A DNA stretch of 64,000 bases, taken from assembly GCA_034420695.1 (NCBI GenBank), contig DAOULB010000052.1, forward strand, positions 1 through 64,000, in the 5' to 3' direction. Made by a program: the position numbers and the translations under genes. The stretch's first letter is position 1. The number at the start of each line of letters is the position of its first letter. Origin of the DNA: Io17-Chloro-G2 sp034420695. GTDB taxonomy: Bacteria; Chloroflexota; Dehalococcoidia; Lucifugimonadales; UBA3495. Positions 15,948-24,337 of this stretch are shown one piece after another. A model generated the notes under the pieces. That model had not been told where the DNA came from. It searched no databases and worked only from the letters and a program-made list of their open reading frames with translations.

Positions 15948-16763
15948 CTATGCGCCGACGCTTTCAACCACGTAATGAAGACTGCCCCGCGGCACTTCAA
16001 TGGTGACCTCTTCCCCCACGGCCCGGTCAAGCAGGGCCATACCCACCGGAGAGGTCGTGGAGATTTTGCCATTCCCCGCGTCCGCTTCGTGGACGTCCAC
16101 CAGGATGTACACCAACTCCTTGCCCGAATTCATATCCTTCAGCTTCACTTTGCTGCCTACAGCGGTCTTTTGCCGGGATGCTGCGGCGTCATTGGCTAGA
16201 ATCCTGGCGTTGGATAGGCCGGACTCCAGTTCCCGGATCTTGGACTCTATGATTCCCTGTCTTTCCTTGGCCGCGTCGAGAGGAGCATTTTCTCGGAAGT
16301 CCTTGTCCTCCATCGCCCGCTTGATGTCGGCGACTACGCTGACCCGTTCCTCTTTCAGGGCCTCCAATTGTCCCGCCAGCCTCTCGTATCCCTCCTGGCT
16401 CAATTGGCTTCCCTCTGCTGAGGCTACCGCCGATGCGGAAGCTGCGCCCGCTGCCCCCCGGCGTCCCCTGGGGACCCTCAGGTGTGATGCCAAGCTGTTC
16501 TCTATCCAGCCCTCTTGCTTGAGAAATGTCAGGAATGTCTTGACTGGACCCAATCTCTGGGCGGAATCAACTCCCCCTAGACCGATGTGCTGAGCGTAGT
16601 CTGCCACTTCGGAAGGAGACAACTGGTCAACTGACCTGTCCCTTCCGCACCATACCACGAATCTCCCCAACTCCTCGTGACCCTCGGGTTCCTTCTTGGA
16701 ATTCTTTCTACTGGCTACAAACCTGGTAACTGCTTCAGAGAGGGAAGGCGTGGCATCTGTCAT
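15948..16763 (-). CDS. GreA-type transcript cleavage factor fused to an integrase core-binding domain
   Basis: A 271-residue protein with two parts. Residues 1-100 look like the N-terminal SAM-like core-binding domain of tyrosine recombinases: a helical pattern with LSPSEVADYAQHIG, VKTFLTFLKQEGWIENSLA and a terminal basic patch. There is no catalytic domain. After an Ala/Ser-rich linker (about 101-118), residues 120-271 are a complete GreA: a coiled coil with EGYERLAGQLEALKEER, the acidic tip DFRENAPLDAAKE, and the C-terminal FKBP-like part with SPVGMALLDRAVGEEV. GreA rescues arrested RNA polymerase. The fusion may add DNA binding. A good ribosome site, GGAGGAA, precedes the ATG. Confidence 0.85.
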   Translation of the reverse strand: MTDATPSLSEAVTRFVASRKNSKKEPEGHEELGRFVVWCGRDRSVDQLSPSEVADYAQHIGLGGVDSAQRLGPVKTFLTFLKQEGWIENSLASHLRVPRGRRGAAGAASASAVASAEGSQLSQEGYERLAGQLEALKEERVSVVADIKRAMEDKDFRENAPLDAAKERQGIIESKIRELESGLSNARILANDAAASRQKTAVGSKVKLKDMNSGKELVYILVDVHEADAGNGKISTTSPVGMALLDRAVGEEVTIEVPRGSLHYVVESVGA

Positions 16764-17225
16764 TGGACTCTATTCCTCCAGCTTCCGGCAAGGCTGGGCC
16801 GGACATCTATGGCGCAAGCTGTCTCGATTTCTGTAACTCTTACCGGAAATTTTGTGTGAATTATTCATTACTGGCCAAAACATGAAGGGATTTCACAGCC
16901 AAGGAGAAGTCTCAAAATCAAACCTTGCCAATAATATCAGCTTCATTGTCACGGCGCAATGAATCCCCGTTCCGGTAAATGTTCAGCCTTGGGGGGACCG
17001 GCGTAGCGTGCAGCGGCTATTCCGAACCTGGAACCCAAGCCATTTCGGGTCAAATTTCTCCTTATTCCCATCAACTCTGCACAGCCAATGGTTCCTGCAT
17101 CGGTCAACTTGGCATCCAAGTCCCGGAGGCCGCCCCGGAAGCGGGTACGTTCCGGGTGTATACTAGCCATTGACTCCTGGAGCATGCGCATTTCGTCACC
17201 ACGGAGTTGGCAAATGAAAGAATTG
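16764..17225 (+). other. intergenic region between greA-like gene and the sufT promoter
   Basis: About 460 bases between divergently transcribed genes. A minus-strand open frame at 16949-17233 (94 codons) has no ribosome site and no recognisable family, so I do not call it a gene. The left part (16840-16940) is AT-rich and may hold the promoter of the GreA-domain gene. No tRNA or terminator was seen. Confidence 0.5.
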
Positions 17226-17255
17226 TTGACCAAAATAGTCCACTTTCCCTATAAT
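17226..17255 (+). promoter_or_regulatory. promoter of the sufT-mrp unit
   Basis: TTGACC at 17226-17231 and a perfect TATAAT at 17250-17255 are spaced by 18 bases. The ribosome site AGGAGGT follows at 17273-17279 and the ATG at 17286, so the leader is very short. Confidence 0.75.
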
Positions 17256-17285
17256 TTCAGGAAGGTACGCTCTAGGAGGTCATCC

Positions 17286-17591
17286 ATGCCCCAGTCCTTG
17301 GAAACCCAGGAAATTTACGAGTCCCTGAAAGGCGTCTATGACCCGGAAATTCCGGTTAACATCGTTGACTTGGGGCTGGTGTACGACGTTCAGGTCAAAG
17401 ACAACGACGTTCACGTGCAGATGACTTTGACCTTCCCCGGCTGCGGTATGGGCCCCTACATTGCCCAGCAGGCGGAGTGGGCCATCCAGGAGATCGAAGG
17501 GGTCGGCGAGGTCGAGATAGAGCTGGTCTTTGACCCTCCCTGGAGTCCCGAATTGATCAGCGAACACGCCAAAGCCCAATTGGGCATCTAG
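17286..17591 (+). CDS. MIP18/DUF59 family Fe-S cluster assembly factor (SufT-like)
   Basis: A 101-residue protein of the DUF59/MIP18 family, which helps to mature Fe-S proteins. It has the family signature VYDPEIPVNIVDLGLVYDV and the conserved Cys in TFPGCGMGP. Length is that of a stand-alone DUF59 domain. ATG 17286 has a near-consensus ribosome site; longer readings upstream lack support. The neighbouring Mrp/ApbC ATPase, 134 bases downstream on the same strand, fits a role in Fe-S carriage. Related PaaD proteins act in phenylacetate oxidation, but no paa genes are nearby. Confidence 0.9.
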   Translation: MPQSLETQEIYESLKGVYDPEIPVNIVDLGLVYDVQVKDNDVHVQMTLTFPGCGMGPYIAQQAEWAIQEIEGVGEVEIELVFDPPWSPELISEHAKAQLGI

Positions 17592-17725
17592 CTCCTCTTC
17601 GGAAGCTCGGCCACCGCCGGGCTGCAAGCCCTTTTCAGGCAATGTGAATCCACGGGACGCTGGCTGCTGCGGGGTCCCGCTCCTTTGAACTTGCCCCTGC
17701 GATTCAGGCGCCGCCGGAGGATTCG

Positions 17726-18535
17726 ATGGCAACTCCCCAGGAAAACGCCAGGCTGGAACAAATTAAACGCACCTGGCAACAAAAAAGACAAATCACCGAC
17801 CGGCTCTCAAAGATTTCCACCAAGGTTGGCGTTTACAGCGGCAAGGGAGGTGTGGGAAAGACAACAGTAGCGGTCAACCTCGCCGTCACCTTGGCCCAGC
17901 AAGGCAAGCACGTCGGCCTCTTGGACGTGGACATCGACTGCCCCAACGTGACCAACGTCCTTGGGGTAACCGAAAAGCCCGACTACGTGGACGGCCAGAT
18001 TCTCCCGGCGGAGAAATGGGGGGTCAAGGTCGTTTCCATGGCCTTCTTCCAGGAAAACGAAGAAGAGGCCATCATCTGGCGCGGGCCGATGATTCACAAC
18101 GCCATTAACCAGTTCCTCCAGTCCACCGACTGGGGTGACTTGGACTACTTGGTCGTGGACTTGCCCCCCGGTACTTCCGACTCCCCCTTGACGGTCATGC
18201 AGACCCTCCCCATGGACGGGTTCGTCGTGGTCAGCACTCCCCAGTACCTCGCCGGCCTCGACGCCAAGCGGTGCATCAACATGATCCGCAAGCTCAACCT
18301 CAATGTCCTCGGCGTCGTGGAAAATTACACCGGCGACGTGTTCGGCCAAGGCGGCGGAGAAGACTTGGCGAAAGAAGTGGACGCTCCCTACTTGGGGAAC
18401 ATCGCCCTCCGCTCCTCCTATCGTGACAGCACCAAACCCACCTCGCTGGCCGACAACGAAGTGGCCGAGGAATTCAGCAACGTGGCCGACCGGCTGAAGA
18501 AGAGCCTCAAGGAGTTCGGACGCGAGGCGGCCTGA
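17726..18535 (+). CDS. Mrp/ApbC-type Fe-S carrier ATPase
   Basis: A P-loop ATPase of the Mrp/NBP35 family that carries and transfers Fe-S clusters, 269 residues. The deviant Walker A motif is SGKGGVGKTTVAVNLA (about residues 36-51), followed by LLDVDIDCPN and the switch DLPPGTSD. The usual C-terminal CxxC of many homologues is not visible, so cluster binding may differ. There is no N-terminal DUF59 domain; that function is supplied by the preceding SufT-like gene. The ATG has GGAGG upstream. Confidence 0.88.
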   Translation: MATPQENARLEQIKRTWQQKRQITDRLSKISTKVGVYSGKGGVGKTTVAVNLAVTLAQQGKHVGLLDVDIDCPNVTNVLGVTEKPDYVDGQILPAEKWGVKVVSMAFFQENEEEAIIWRGPMIHNAINQFLQSTDWGDLDYLVVDLPPGTSDSPLTVMQTLPMDGFVVVSTPQYLAGLDAKRCINMIRKLNLNVLGVVENYTGDVFGQGGGEDLAKEVDAPYLGNIALRSSYRDSTKPTSLADNEVAEEFSNVADRLKKSLKEFGREAA

Positions 18536-18559
18536 AAGGTCGCCCGGGTTCTCACTTCT

Positions 18560-20374
18560 CTAATCCGAAGTTATTGCAGGAGCCTCCGCAGCAACCTGCG
18601 GGTTGCTGCTCCGCTTCCGGTGCCGGTTCTCCCGGGAAATGCTCATCAGTAGTTCCACTTCCCGGGTCATTGCCTCTTGGGAATAGGTGCTCTTCTCACC
18701 CATGCGCCGGAACTTCTTGTACCGTTGCTTCAGCAGCTTGCCTTGAGAAAGCTTGCCCAGCTCTGCCAAGTGCTTCAGCACGGCCATCTGCAATACAGAC
18801 GCCGCCTCCTTGGGATCGATGTGAGAGCCTCCCTCGGGTTCCAACACCACTTGGTCCGCAACTCCCAACTCCAGGCAGTCCTGGGCCGTCAGCATCATCG
18901 CCTCCGCCACTTCCCGGTCCAAGCGGTGGTCGTGGTAGGACGCCCCCAAGGCGTGGTTCAGTGAAATCGGAGAATAGACCGCATACTGCTGCATCAGGAT
19001 TCTGTCCGAAAGCCCCAAGGCCAAGGCGCCTTCACTCCCTCCCTCGCCGATTATCACCGAAACAATGGGAATAGGGGCCTCCACCATCATTGACAGGGTG
19101 GTTGCAATGGCGTTGCCAATGCCCTGCTCTTCGGCCTCCAGTCCCGGGTCGGCCCCCTGGGTGTCGATGAGGGTAACCAAGGGCAACTTGAACCGGGAAG
19201 CCAAGGCGATCAAGCGCTGTGCCTTCCTGAGGCCATCGGGATAAACGTGATAACGCTGTCCCTCCAATGCCGGCTGGCGTTGCTGTCCTATCATCGCCAC
19301 CGGCTCCTCCCCCAGGAAGCCCACGCCGGTGATAACCGCCCGGTCGTCGCTGCTCAGCCGGTCTCCCCGCAGTTCGATGAAGGGGTCCAGCATCGTCCGC
19401 ATGTAGTTGAGGGCCGCCGGGCGCCCCTCGTCCCGGGCCGCCTTCACCGCCTCCCACGCCTGGGGAAGTTTGGCTTCCCCGGGTTCCGTTTTCAAAAATT
19501 CCCTCTGGACGTTCTTGCCCAGTCTCTGGCAGGTCAGTATCTTCAGCAGCGTGGAAATACGCTCCTGCAGCGCCTCCCGGTCCACCACGTTGTCCAGCAG
19601 CCCGTGGACCAAGTGGGCCTCGGCCGTATGGGCGTTCAAGGGCAGGGGTGTGGCAGAAGCCTCCTTCACCGTTCTGAGGGGAGAGAGTCCGATCAAGGAC
19701 CCCGGCTCTGCCAGGATTACGTCTGCCAAGTTGGCAAAACTGGCGTAGGCCTGACCTGTCGAAGGGTTGGCCAGGACCGCTAGGAACGGCACGCCTTCCT
19801 CCCGCACCCTCTTGGCTGCGGTCACCGTCTTGGCCATCTGCATCAGCGAAAGCACCCCTTCCTGTACTCGGGTGCCCCCGCCCGTAACTATCGTCACCAA
19901 GGGCAGGTTGCGGCGGGCCGCCGTCTCCATGGCGGTGGCCACCTTCTCGCCCACCACGCTGCCCATGCTGCCGCCCATGAACCCGAAGTCCAGCACAACC
20001 AGCACGGTTTCGATGCCGCCGATCCGGCAGCGGCCCGTCACTGCCGCTTCAGTCAACCCGGTACGGTTCTGGTCCTGGGAAAGGAGCCTGAAGTATTCGC
20101 CTCTGCGGGAAAAGGAGAGGGGAGCCACGGACTTGAGGTACTTGTGGCTTTCCTTGAAGCTGCTCTTGTCCGCCAGCAGGTCTATACGGTCTCTGGCGGA
20201 AAGAGTGTAGTGAAACCGGCAGAAAGGGCAGACCTTGTATGTAAGGTAGGTCTGGGACTGGGAAATCGGCTCCTCGCAAAGCAGGCACCTGTCGTGCACC
20301 GTCGACAGGTAAACGTGGTCACCGCCCCCGTTGCTGGAGAAAAGATGGACCAGGAAATCCGCCAGATTCCTCAA
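18560..20374 (-). CDS. accDA: acetyl-CoA carboxylase carboxyltransferase, fused beta-alpha (AccD-AccA)
   Basis: A 604-residue single-chain carboxyltransferase. The N-terminal half is AccD-like, with the zinc ribbon CLLC...CPFC (about residues 31-52) and GGGTRVQEG. The C-terminal half is AccA-like, with LIDTQGADPGLEAEEQGIG and IIGEGGSEGALAL. It transfers the carboxyl group from biotin to acetyl-CoA to start fatty acid synthesis. The two subunits are separate in most bacteria and fused in some lineages, as here. No biotin carrier or carboxylase gene is adjacent. It ends 24 bases from the convergent mrp gene. Confidence 0.9.
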   Translation of the reverse strand: MRNLADFLVHLFSSNGGGDHVYLSTVHDRCLLCEEPISQSQTYLTYKVCPFCRFHYTLSARDRIDLLADKSSFKESHKYLKSVAPLSFSRRGEYFRLLSQDQNRTGLTEAAVTGRCRIGGIETVLVVLDFGFMGGSMGSVVGEKVATAMETAARRNLPLVTIVTGGGTRVQEGVLSLMQMAKTVTAAKRVREEGVPFLAVLANPSTGQAYASFANLADVILAEPGSLIGLSPLRTVKEASATPLPLNAHTAEAHLVHGLLDNVVDREALQERISTLLKILTCQRLGKNVQREFLKTEPGEAKLPQAWEAVKAARDEGRPAALNYMRTMLDPFIELRGDRLSSDDRAVITGVGFLGEEPVAMIGQQRQPALEGQRYHVYPDGLRKAQRLIALASRFKLPLVTLIDTQGADPGLEAEEQGIGNAIATTLSMMVEAPIPIVSVIIGEGGSEGALALGLSDRILMQQYAVYSPISLNHALGASYHDHRLDREVAEAMMLTAQDCLELGVADQVVLEPEGGSHIDPKEAASVLQMAVLKHLAELGKLSQGKLLKQRYKKFRRMGEKSTYSQEAMTREVELLMSISRENRHRKRSSNPQVAAEAPAITSD

Positions 20375-20528
20375 CTCTGCTCCTTGCTGATGCTGGCCCT
20401 TGCCCTCGCCTCAAACCTCGTATGCATCTACACAATTTAATGATACAACCGGCCCCCGGCATGTGGAAGTGACTTACCTGTGAATACATGACATTTGTGT
20501 CTGGAGTTGCGCCCCTGAATCGGCGTGA

Positions 20529-20557
20529 TTGATTTAGTCAACGCCCTGGTTTACACT
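20529..20557 (+). promoter_or_regulatory. promoter for the amidase cluster
   Basis: TTGATT at 20529-20534 and TACACT at 20552-20557 are spaced by 17 bases. They lie 50 bases before the TTG start of the GatC/AtzG-like gene. Confidence 0.55.
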
Positions 20558-20606
20558 CCCGCAAAACAAGGCTGCCCCGGAATCCCACCCCAAAGAGAGG
20601 TCCATA

Positions 20607-20807
20607 TTGCCCGTATCAAACGAAACTCTGAAAGCCATGATTAGAGACCTGAATGGGTTTGACCTTTCCGACGAAGAGCTGGACCTTATCCGTCCGGAGA
20701 TAGACTTCTATCTGGCCGAGCTGGAACGGCTGCGGGAATTGGACCTGTCCTCGGTTTTCTCCAGCCGTCTGCTCAGAGTCGACGAGGGAGGAAGCTCCAA
20801 TGGCTAG
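20607..20807 (+). CDS. GatC/AtzG-like small amidase partner
   Basis: A 66-residue, mostly helical and acidic protein with LSDEELDLIRPEIDFYLAEL. It is laid out like GatC and AtzG, which bind and stabilise GatA/AtzE-type amidases. The start is TTG with an AGAGAGG site upstream. It overlaps the following amidase start by eight bases, so the two products are made together. Sequence similarity to GatC is only by pattern, so the assignment rests partly on context. Confidence 0.65.
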   Translation: MPVSNETLKAMIRDLNGFDLSDEELDLIRPEIDFYLAELERLRELDLSSVFSSRLLRVDEGGSSNG

Positions 20808-22230
20808 CAGCCCCCTGCTCAGGATGACCATTTCCGAGCTTGCGCCCAGGATCCAGACCCGGGAGGTCTCTCCCCTCGAGCTGACCGAGGCCGCCCTGTC
20901 CGAAGCCCACCGGCTACAGCCCAAGCTCAACTCCTTCATAACCCTCATGGAAGAGCAGGCGTTGAGTCAGGCCCGGGAGTTGGAAGAGTCCCTGGCCCGG
21001 GGCGAATACCTGGGACCCCTGCACGGCATCCCCATCGGGATCAAGGACAACATCGCCACTGCCGGCGTCCGCACTACGGTGGGCTCCAGGGTCTTCGCCG
21101 ATTACGTGCCCGATGAGGACGCCCACGTGGTAACCCTCTGCAAACAAGCCGGGGCCGTCATCCTCGGCAAGGAAAACCTGGAAGAGTTCGCTGCCGGCGC
21201 CACTTCCAACAACCCCCATTACGGTCCCGTGCGCAACCCCTGGGGCCTGGAACATATTCCCGGCGGTTCCAGCGGCGGCGGCGGGGCCAACGTGGCCGCC
21301 GGCGTCACCTTCGCCTCCCTGGGCACCGACTTGGGCGGCTCTGTCAGGCTCCCCGCTACCTTCTGCGGCGCGGTGGGGCTGAAGCAGACCTTCGGCCGGG
21401 TCAGCCAGAGGGGACTGTTGGTAACCAGCTTTAACGGTGACCACATCGGGCCCATGACCCGCAGCGTTATGGACAGCGCCCTGATGTTGCAGGCCCTGGC
21501 CGGGTACGACCCTCTGGACCCGAGTACTCTTCCTGTACCCGTCGACGATTACCCCGCCGCCTTGGGGCAGAGGTTGTCTGGGCTCACCATGGGCATCCCG
21601 TCAGACTATTACTTCGAGATAGTGGACCCCCAAGTGGCCGAAGCGGTGCACCGGGCCATATCCTCCCTGCAAGAACTGGGAGTCAAGACCAAGGAAGTCT
21701 CCCTGGCATCAATGGAGTACGCCGGCGCCCTGCGTTTCGCCGGCATGGCCGACAGCGTCGTCACCCACGAGCCCTACATCCGTGAGCAGCGGGACCAGTA
21801 CGGTCCCGACACCCTGTACCGCACCCTCGCCGGCCAGTTCGTCCTGGCCCGGGACTACTCCAAGTCCCTCAAGGTGCAGCGGTTGATCAAGGAGGAGCAC
21901 GCCAGGGTGCTGCAACAGGTGGACTTTCTGGTCACTCCCACGGCCCCGGTGGCCGCTCCCAGGATTGACGAGAAATACTTCAGGCTGAACGGGAATGAGT
22001 ACCGCGCCCGCGGGCCGGGGTCGGGTATGATTTCCCGCTGCACCAGTCCGTCCAACTCCACCGGCCTCCCGGCCATTACCGTCCCCTGCGGTTTCACCGC
22101 GGAGGGCCTGCCCATTGGCGTCCAATTCATTGGGCGCCCCTTTGATGAGAAGACCCTGTTCCAAGTAGCCGGCGGCTACGAAAGCGTCTCTCCCAGCCGT
22201 GACCGCTGGCCGCAGCTTGACGAAAAGTAA
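20800..22230 (+). CDS. amidase (amidase signature family, GatA/AtzE-like)
   Basis: A 476-residue hydrolase with the amidase-signature triad: Lys in PIGIKDNIAT, cis-Ser in GGSSGGGGANVAAG, and the nucleophile Ser in GTDLGGSVRLPA. No gatB is nearby, so it is unlikely to be the tRNA amidotransferase subunit. The small partner overlapping its start and the three hydrolase genes that follow suggest a catabolic amidase, perhaps for cyclic amides or biuret-like compounds. The substrate is unknown. Confidence 0.88.
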   Translation: MASSPLLRMTISELAPRIQTREVSPLELTEAALSEAHRLQPKLNSFITLMEEQALSQARELEESLARGEYLGPLHGIPIGIKDNIATAGVRTTVGSRVFADYVPDEDAHVVTLCKQAGAVILGKENLEEFAAGATSNNPHYGPVRNPWGLEHIPGGSSGGGGANVAAGVTFASLGTDLGGSVRLPATFCGAVGLKQTFGRVSQRGLLVTSFNGDHIGPMTRSVMDSALMLQALAGYDPLDPSTLPVPVDDYPAALGQRLSGLTMGIPSDYYFEIVDPQVAEAVHRAISSLQELGVKTKEVSLASMEYAGALRFAGMADSVVTHEPYIREQRDQYGPDTLYRTLAGQFVLARDYSKSLKVQRLIKEEHARVLQQVDFLVTPTAPVAAPRIDEKYFRLNGNEYRARGPGSGMISRCTSPSNSTGLPAITVPCGFTAEGLPIGVQFIGRPFDEKTLFQVAGGYESVSPSRDRWPQLDEK

Positions 22231-22308
22231 GACCCTGGGCCGCGCCGTCGTGTGGCAACGGCTTGGCCCGCCCATTAACTGCTTAAGGCCCTTGTAGGAG
22301 GTGCACCA

Positions 22309-23223
22309 ATGCCCCTGCAGCCAGACCGCGTCGACTACAGCCCGATTATCGACCGGCCCGTCATCAAGTGGCCCAACGGGGCCCGTGTAGCCCTGTGGAT
22401 TTCCCCCAACGTAGAACACTACGAATACATGCCCGACTATGACGGCGTTAGGGACCCCTGGCCCAGGACGCCATACCCCGACGTCCTGCAATACTCCTAC
22501 AGGGACTACGGCAACCGCGTCGGTTTCTGGCGCATGCTGGAGCCCTTGGACAAGTACAACATCAAGTGCTGCGTCTCCCTGAACATGGCGGTGATGGAGC
22601 ACTTCCCTCAGATAGCCGAAGCCATGGTCCAGCGTGACTGGGACTTCATGAGTCACGGCATCTACAACACCCGCTTTCTGAACACCTACACCGAAGAGCA
22701 GGAGCGGGAATTCTACCGGGACACCATAGACACTCTGCGCCGCCACACCGGAAAGCAGCTGAAGGGCATGCTCGGCCCCGCCATCTCCGGCACTCCGGCA
22801 ACCCCCGACTTGATGGCCGAAGCAGGTCTGATCTATCACACCGACTGGATGCACGACGACCAGCCCGTCCCCATCAAGGTCAAGTCCGGCAGGCTCATCT
22901 CGGTTCCCTATTCCATCGAGCTAAACGACTCCGGCCTGTTCCGTGATAACCATTACGAAGGCGACTACTTTGCCCGGATCTGCAAAGACCAGTTCGACCG
23001 GCTGTACCGGGAGGGGGCCGAGAGCGGCCGCGTGATGTGTATCGCTCTTCATCCCTTCCTCATCGGGCAGCCCCACCGCATCAAGTACCTGGATGAAATC
23101 CTAGAATACATCATGGGCCACGATGCAGTCTGGCAGACCACTGCCGACGAAATAGCTGACTACTACATGGCTAACTACTACGACCAGTCCGTGGAGCACG
23201 CCCGAACTCTGAATGGAACCTAG
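22309..23223 (+). CDS. polysaccharide deacetylase-fold hydrolase (PuuE/allantoinase-like), copy 1
   Basis: A 304-residue protein of the CE4 (NodB-like) fold, closest in style to PuuE-type allantoinases. The strand GARVALWISPNVEHYE takes the place of the usual TFDDG motif. The metal-site region is MSHGIYNTRF and the late catalytic His-Pro is in LHPFLIGQP. The ribosome site AGGAGGTG precedes the ATG. It lies 78 bases after the amidase and is paralogous to the gene at 23404. Context with amidase and amidohydrolase genes favours C-N bond hydrolysis over sugar deacetylation. Confidence 0.8.
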   Translation: MPLQPDRVDYSPIIDRPVIKWPNGARVALWISPNVEHYEYMPDYDGVRDPWPRTPYPDVLQYSYRDYGNRVGFWRMLEPLDKYNIKCCVSLNMAVMEHFPQIAEAMVQRDWDFMSHGIYNTRFLNTYTEEQEREFYRDTIDTLRRHTGKQLKGMLGPAISGTPATPDLMAEAGLIYHTDWMHDDQPVPIKVKSGRLISVPYSIELNDSGLFRDNHYEGDYFARICKDQFDRLYREGAESGRVMCIALHPFLIGQPHRIKYLDEILEYIMGHDAVWQTTADEIADYYMANYYDQSVEHARTLNGT

Positions 23224-23239
23224 CAAATCTCTGAATTCT

Positions 23240-23315
23240 GAATAAGGAACCCTTAAACCCCTTCCCCCTTGATGGGAGAAGGTTGGGATAAGGGTGGACT
23301 GAAGTTGTTCAGAAG
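23240..23315 (+). repeat. dispersed intergenic repeat, copy 1 of 3
   Basis: It starts GAATAAG and contains CCCCTTCCCCCTTGATGGGA, then AGAAGGTTGGGATAAGGGTG, and a less conserved tail GTTGTTCAGAAGTTC. The C-rich and G-rich halves can fold on each other. Similar copies lie at 25212 and 33720, always in intergenic spacers. Its AAGG-rich tail resembles small mobile REP-like elements. Confidence 0.75.
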
Positions 23316-23403
23316 TTCCCCAGAACCTGGACGGAAACTAGAGCCCAAATAGAAACCAGCGAGCCAAAATCAGGCGCTCAAATGCGCCCGGGAGGTTGAC
23401 GCC

Positions 23404-24321
23404 ATGCCAGCCCAACGCCGATTGGGAATGGACCACGAGCATTACGACTGGTCCCCGTTGAGCGGCCGTGGAATTCTTCGCTGGCCCAACGGCGCCAGGG
23501 TGGCCCTGTGCGCCCTGGTCTCCCTTGACCACATGGAGTGGCAACCGCCCGAGGGCGCTTTCCAGGCGGGCAATCTCGCCGGTGGGTCGGCGGCCCGGCC
23601 CTTTCCCGACTACACCCGCATGTCCCACCGGGAATACGGCCACCGGGTCGGTATATTCCGAGTCTTGGACGCCCTGGAGCAAAACGGAATCCCTGCCACC
23701 GTGGCCATGGACGCCGCTACCGCTGAGAACTACCCCTACTTGGTGCGCCACTGCCTCGACCGTGGCTGTGAAATCATCGCCCACGGGGTGTCGGCAAGCC
23801 GCATGATTACCAGCAACATGTCCCCCGATGAGGAGCAAGCCTACATACGGGAGTCGGTCGGCGCTGTAACCGCTGCCACCGGCGCCGCTCCCCGGGGCTG
23901 GCTGGGACCTGAATACGGCGAGTCCTCCCGTACTCCCCAACTCCTGGCCGAAGCCGGCTTGGAATACGTCTGCGATTGGGCCAACGATGAGCAGCCCTAC
24001 CCTCTCAAGTCTCCGCAAGGTGAAATTGTCGCCCTGCCGGTCCTGTGGGAGTTGGACGACGTTGGAGCCATTGCCAACCGTAAGGTCCACGTCCACCGCT
24101 ACGGGGACCTGCTCAAGGAAAGCTTCGACCGCCTCTACCACGACGGCGCAGACAACGGGCGGGTAATGGTCCTGAATCTCCACCCCTTCCTGATTGGCCA
24201 ACCCTTCAGGATCGGTTACTTGGAAGACGCCCTGTCCCACATGGTTCGCCGTGAAGGTGTCTGGGCGGCCTCGGGAAGCGAAGTAGTGGACTGGTACCGG
24301 CGGAACCCGCCGGCCGCTTGA
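23404..24321 (+). CDS. polysaccharide deacetylase-fold hydrolase (PuuE/allantoinase-like), copy 2
   Basis: A 305-residue paralogue of the preceding gene, with matching landmarks: NGARVALCALVSLDHMEW, MSHREYGHRVGIFRVLD, the metal-site AHGVSASRM and LHPFLIGQPFRIGYLEDAL. Divergence is considerable, which suggests different substrates. The two copies are separated by 180 bases that contain a dispersed repeat. It ends 16 bases before the next hydrolase. An upstream start is not supported, as the ATG 23404 has a GGGAGG site. Confidence 0.8.
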   Translation: MPAQRRLGMDHEHYDWSPLSGRGILRWPNGARVALCALVSLDHMEWQPPEGAFQAGNLAGGSAARPFPDYTRMSHREYGHRVGIFRVLDALEQNGIPATVAMDAATAENYPYLVRHCLDRGCEIIAHGVSASRMITSNMSPDEEQAYIRESVGAVTAATGAAPRGWLGPEYGESSRTPQLLAEAGLEYVCDWANDEQPYPLKSPQGEIVALPVLWELDDVGAIANRKVHVHRYGDLLKESFDRLYHDGADNGRVMVLNLHPFLIGQPFRIGYLEDALSHMVRREGVWAASGSEVVDWYRRNPPAA

Positions 24322-24337
24322 CGGAGGAGGATACAAG

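Noticed and set aside
16949..17233. 94-codon minus-strand frame upstream of the sufT-like gene
   Set aside because: No ribosome site, no recognised domain, and it overlaps the clear TTGACC/TATAAT promoter of the sufT unit.
20800..22230. gatA of the tRNA amidotransferase
   Set aside because: No gatB nearby, the small partner is AtzG-like, glnS is present, and the neighbours are catabolic hydrolases.
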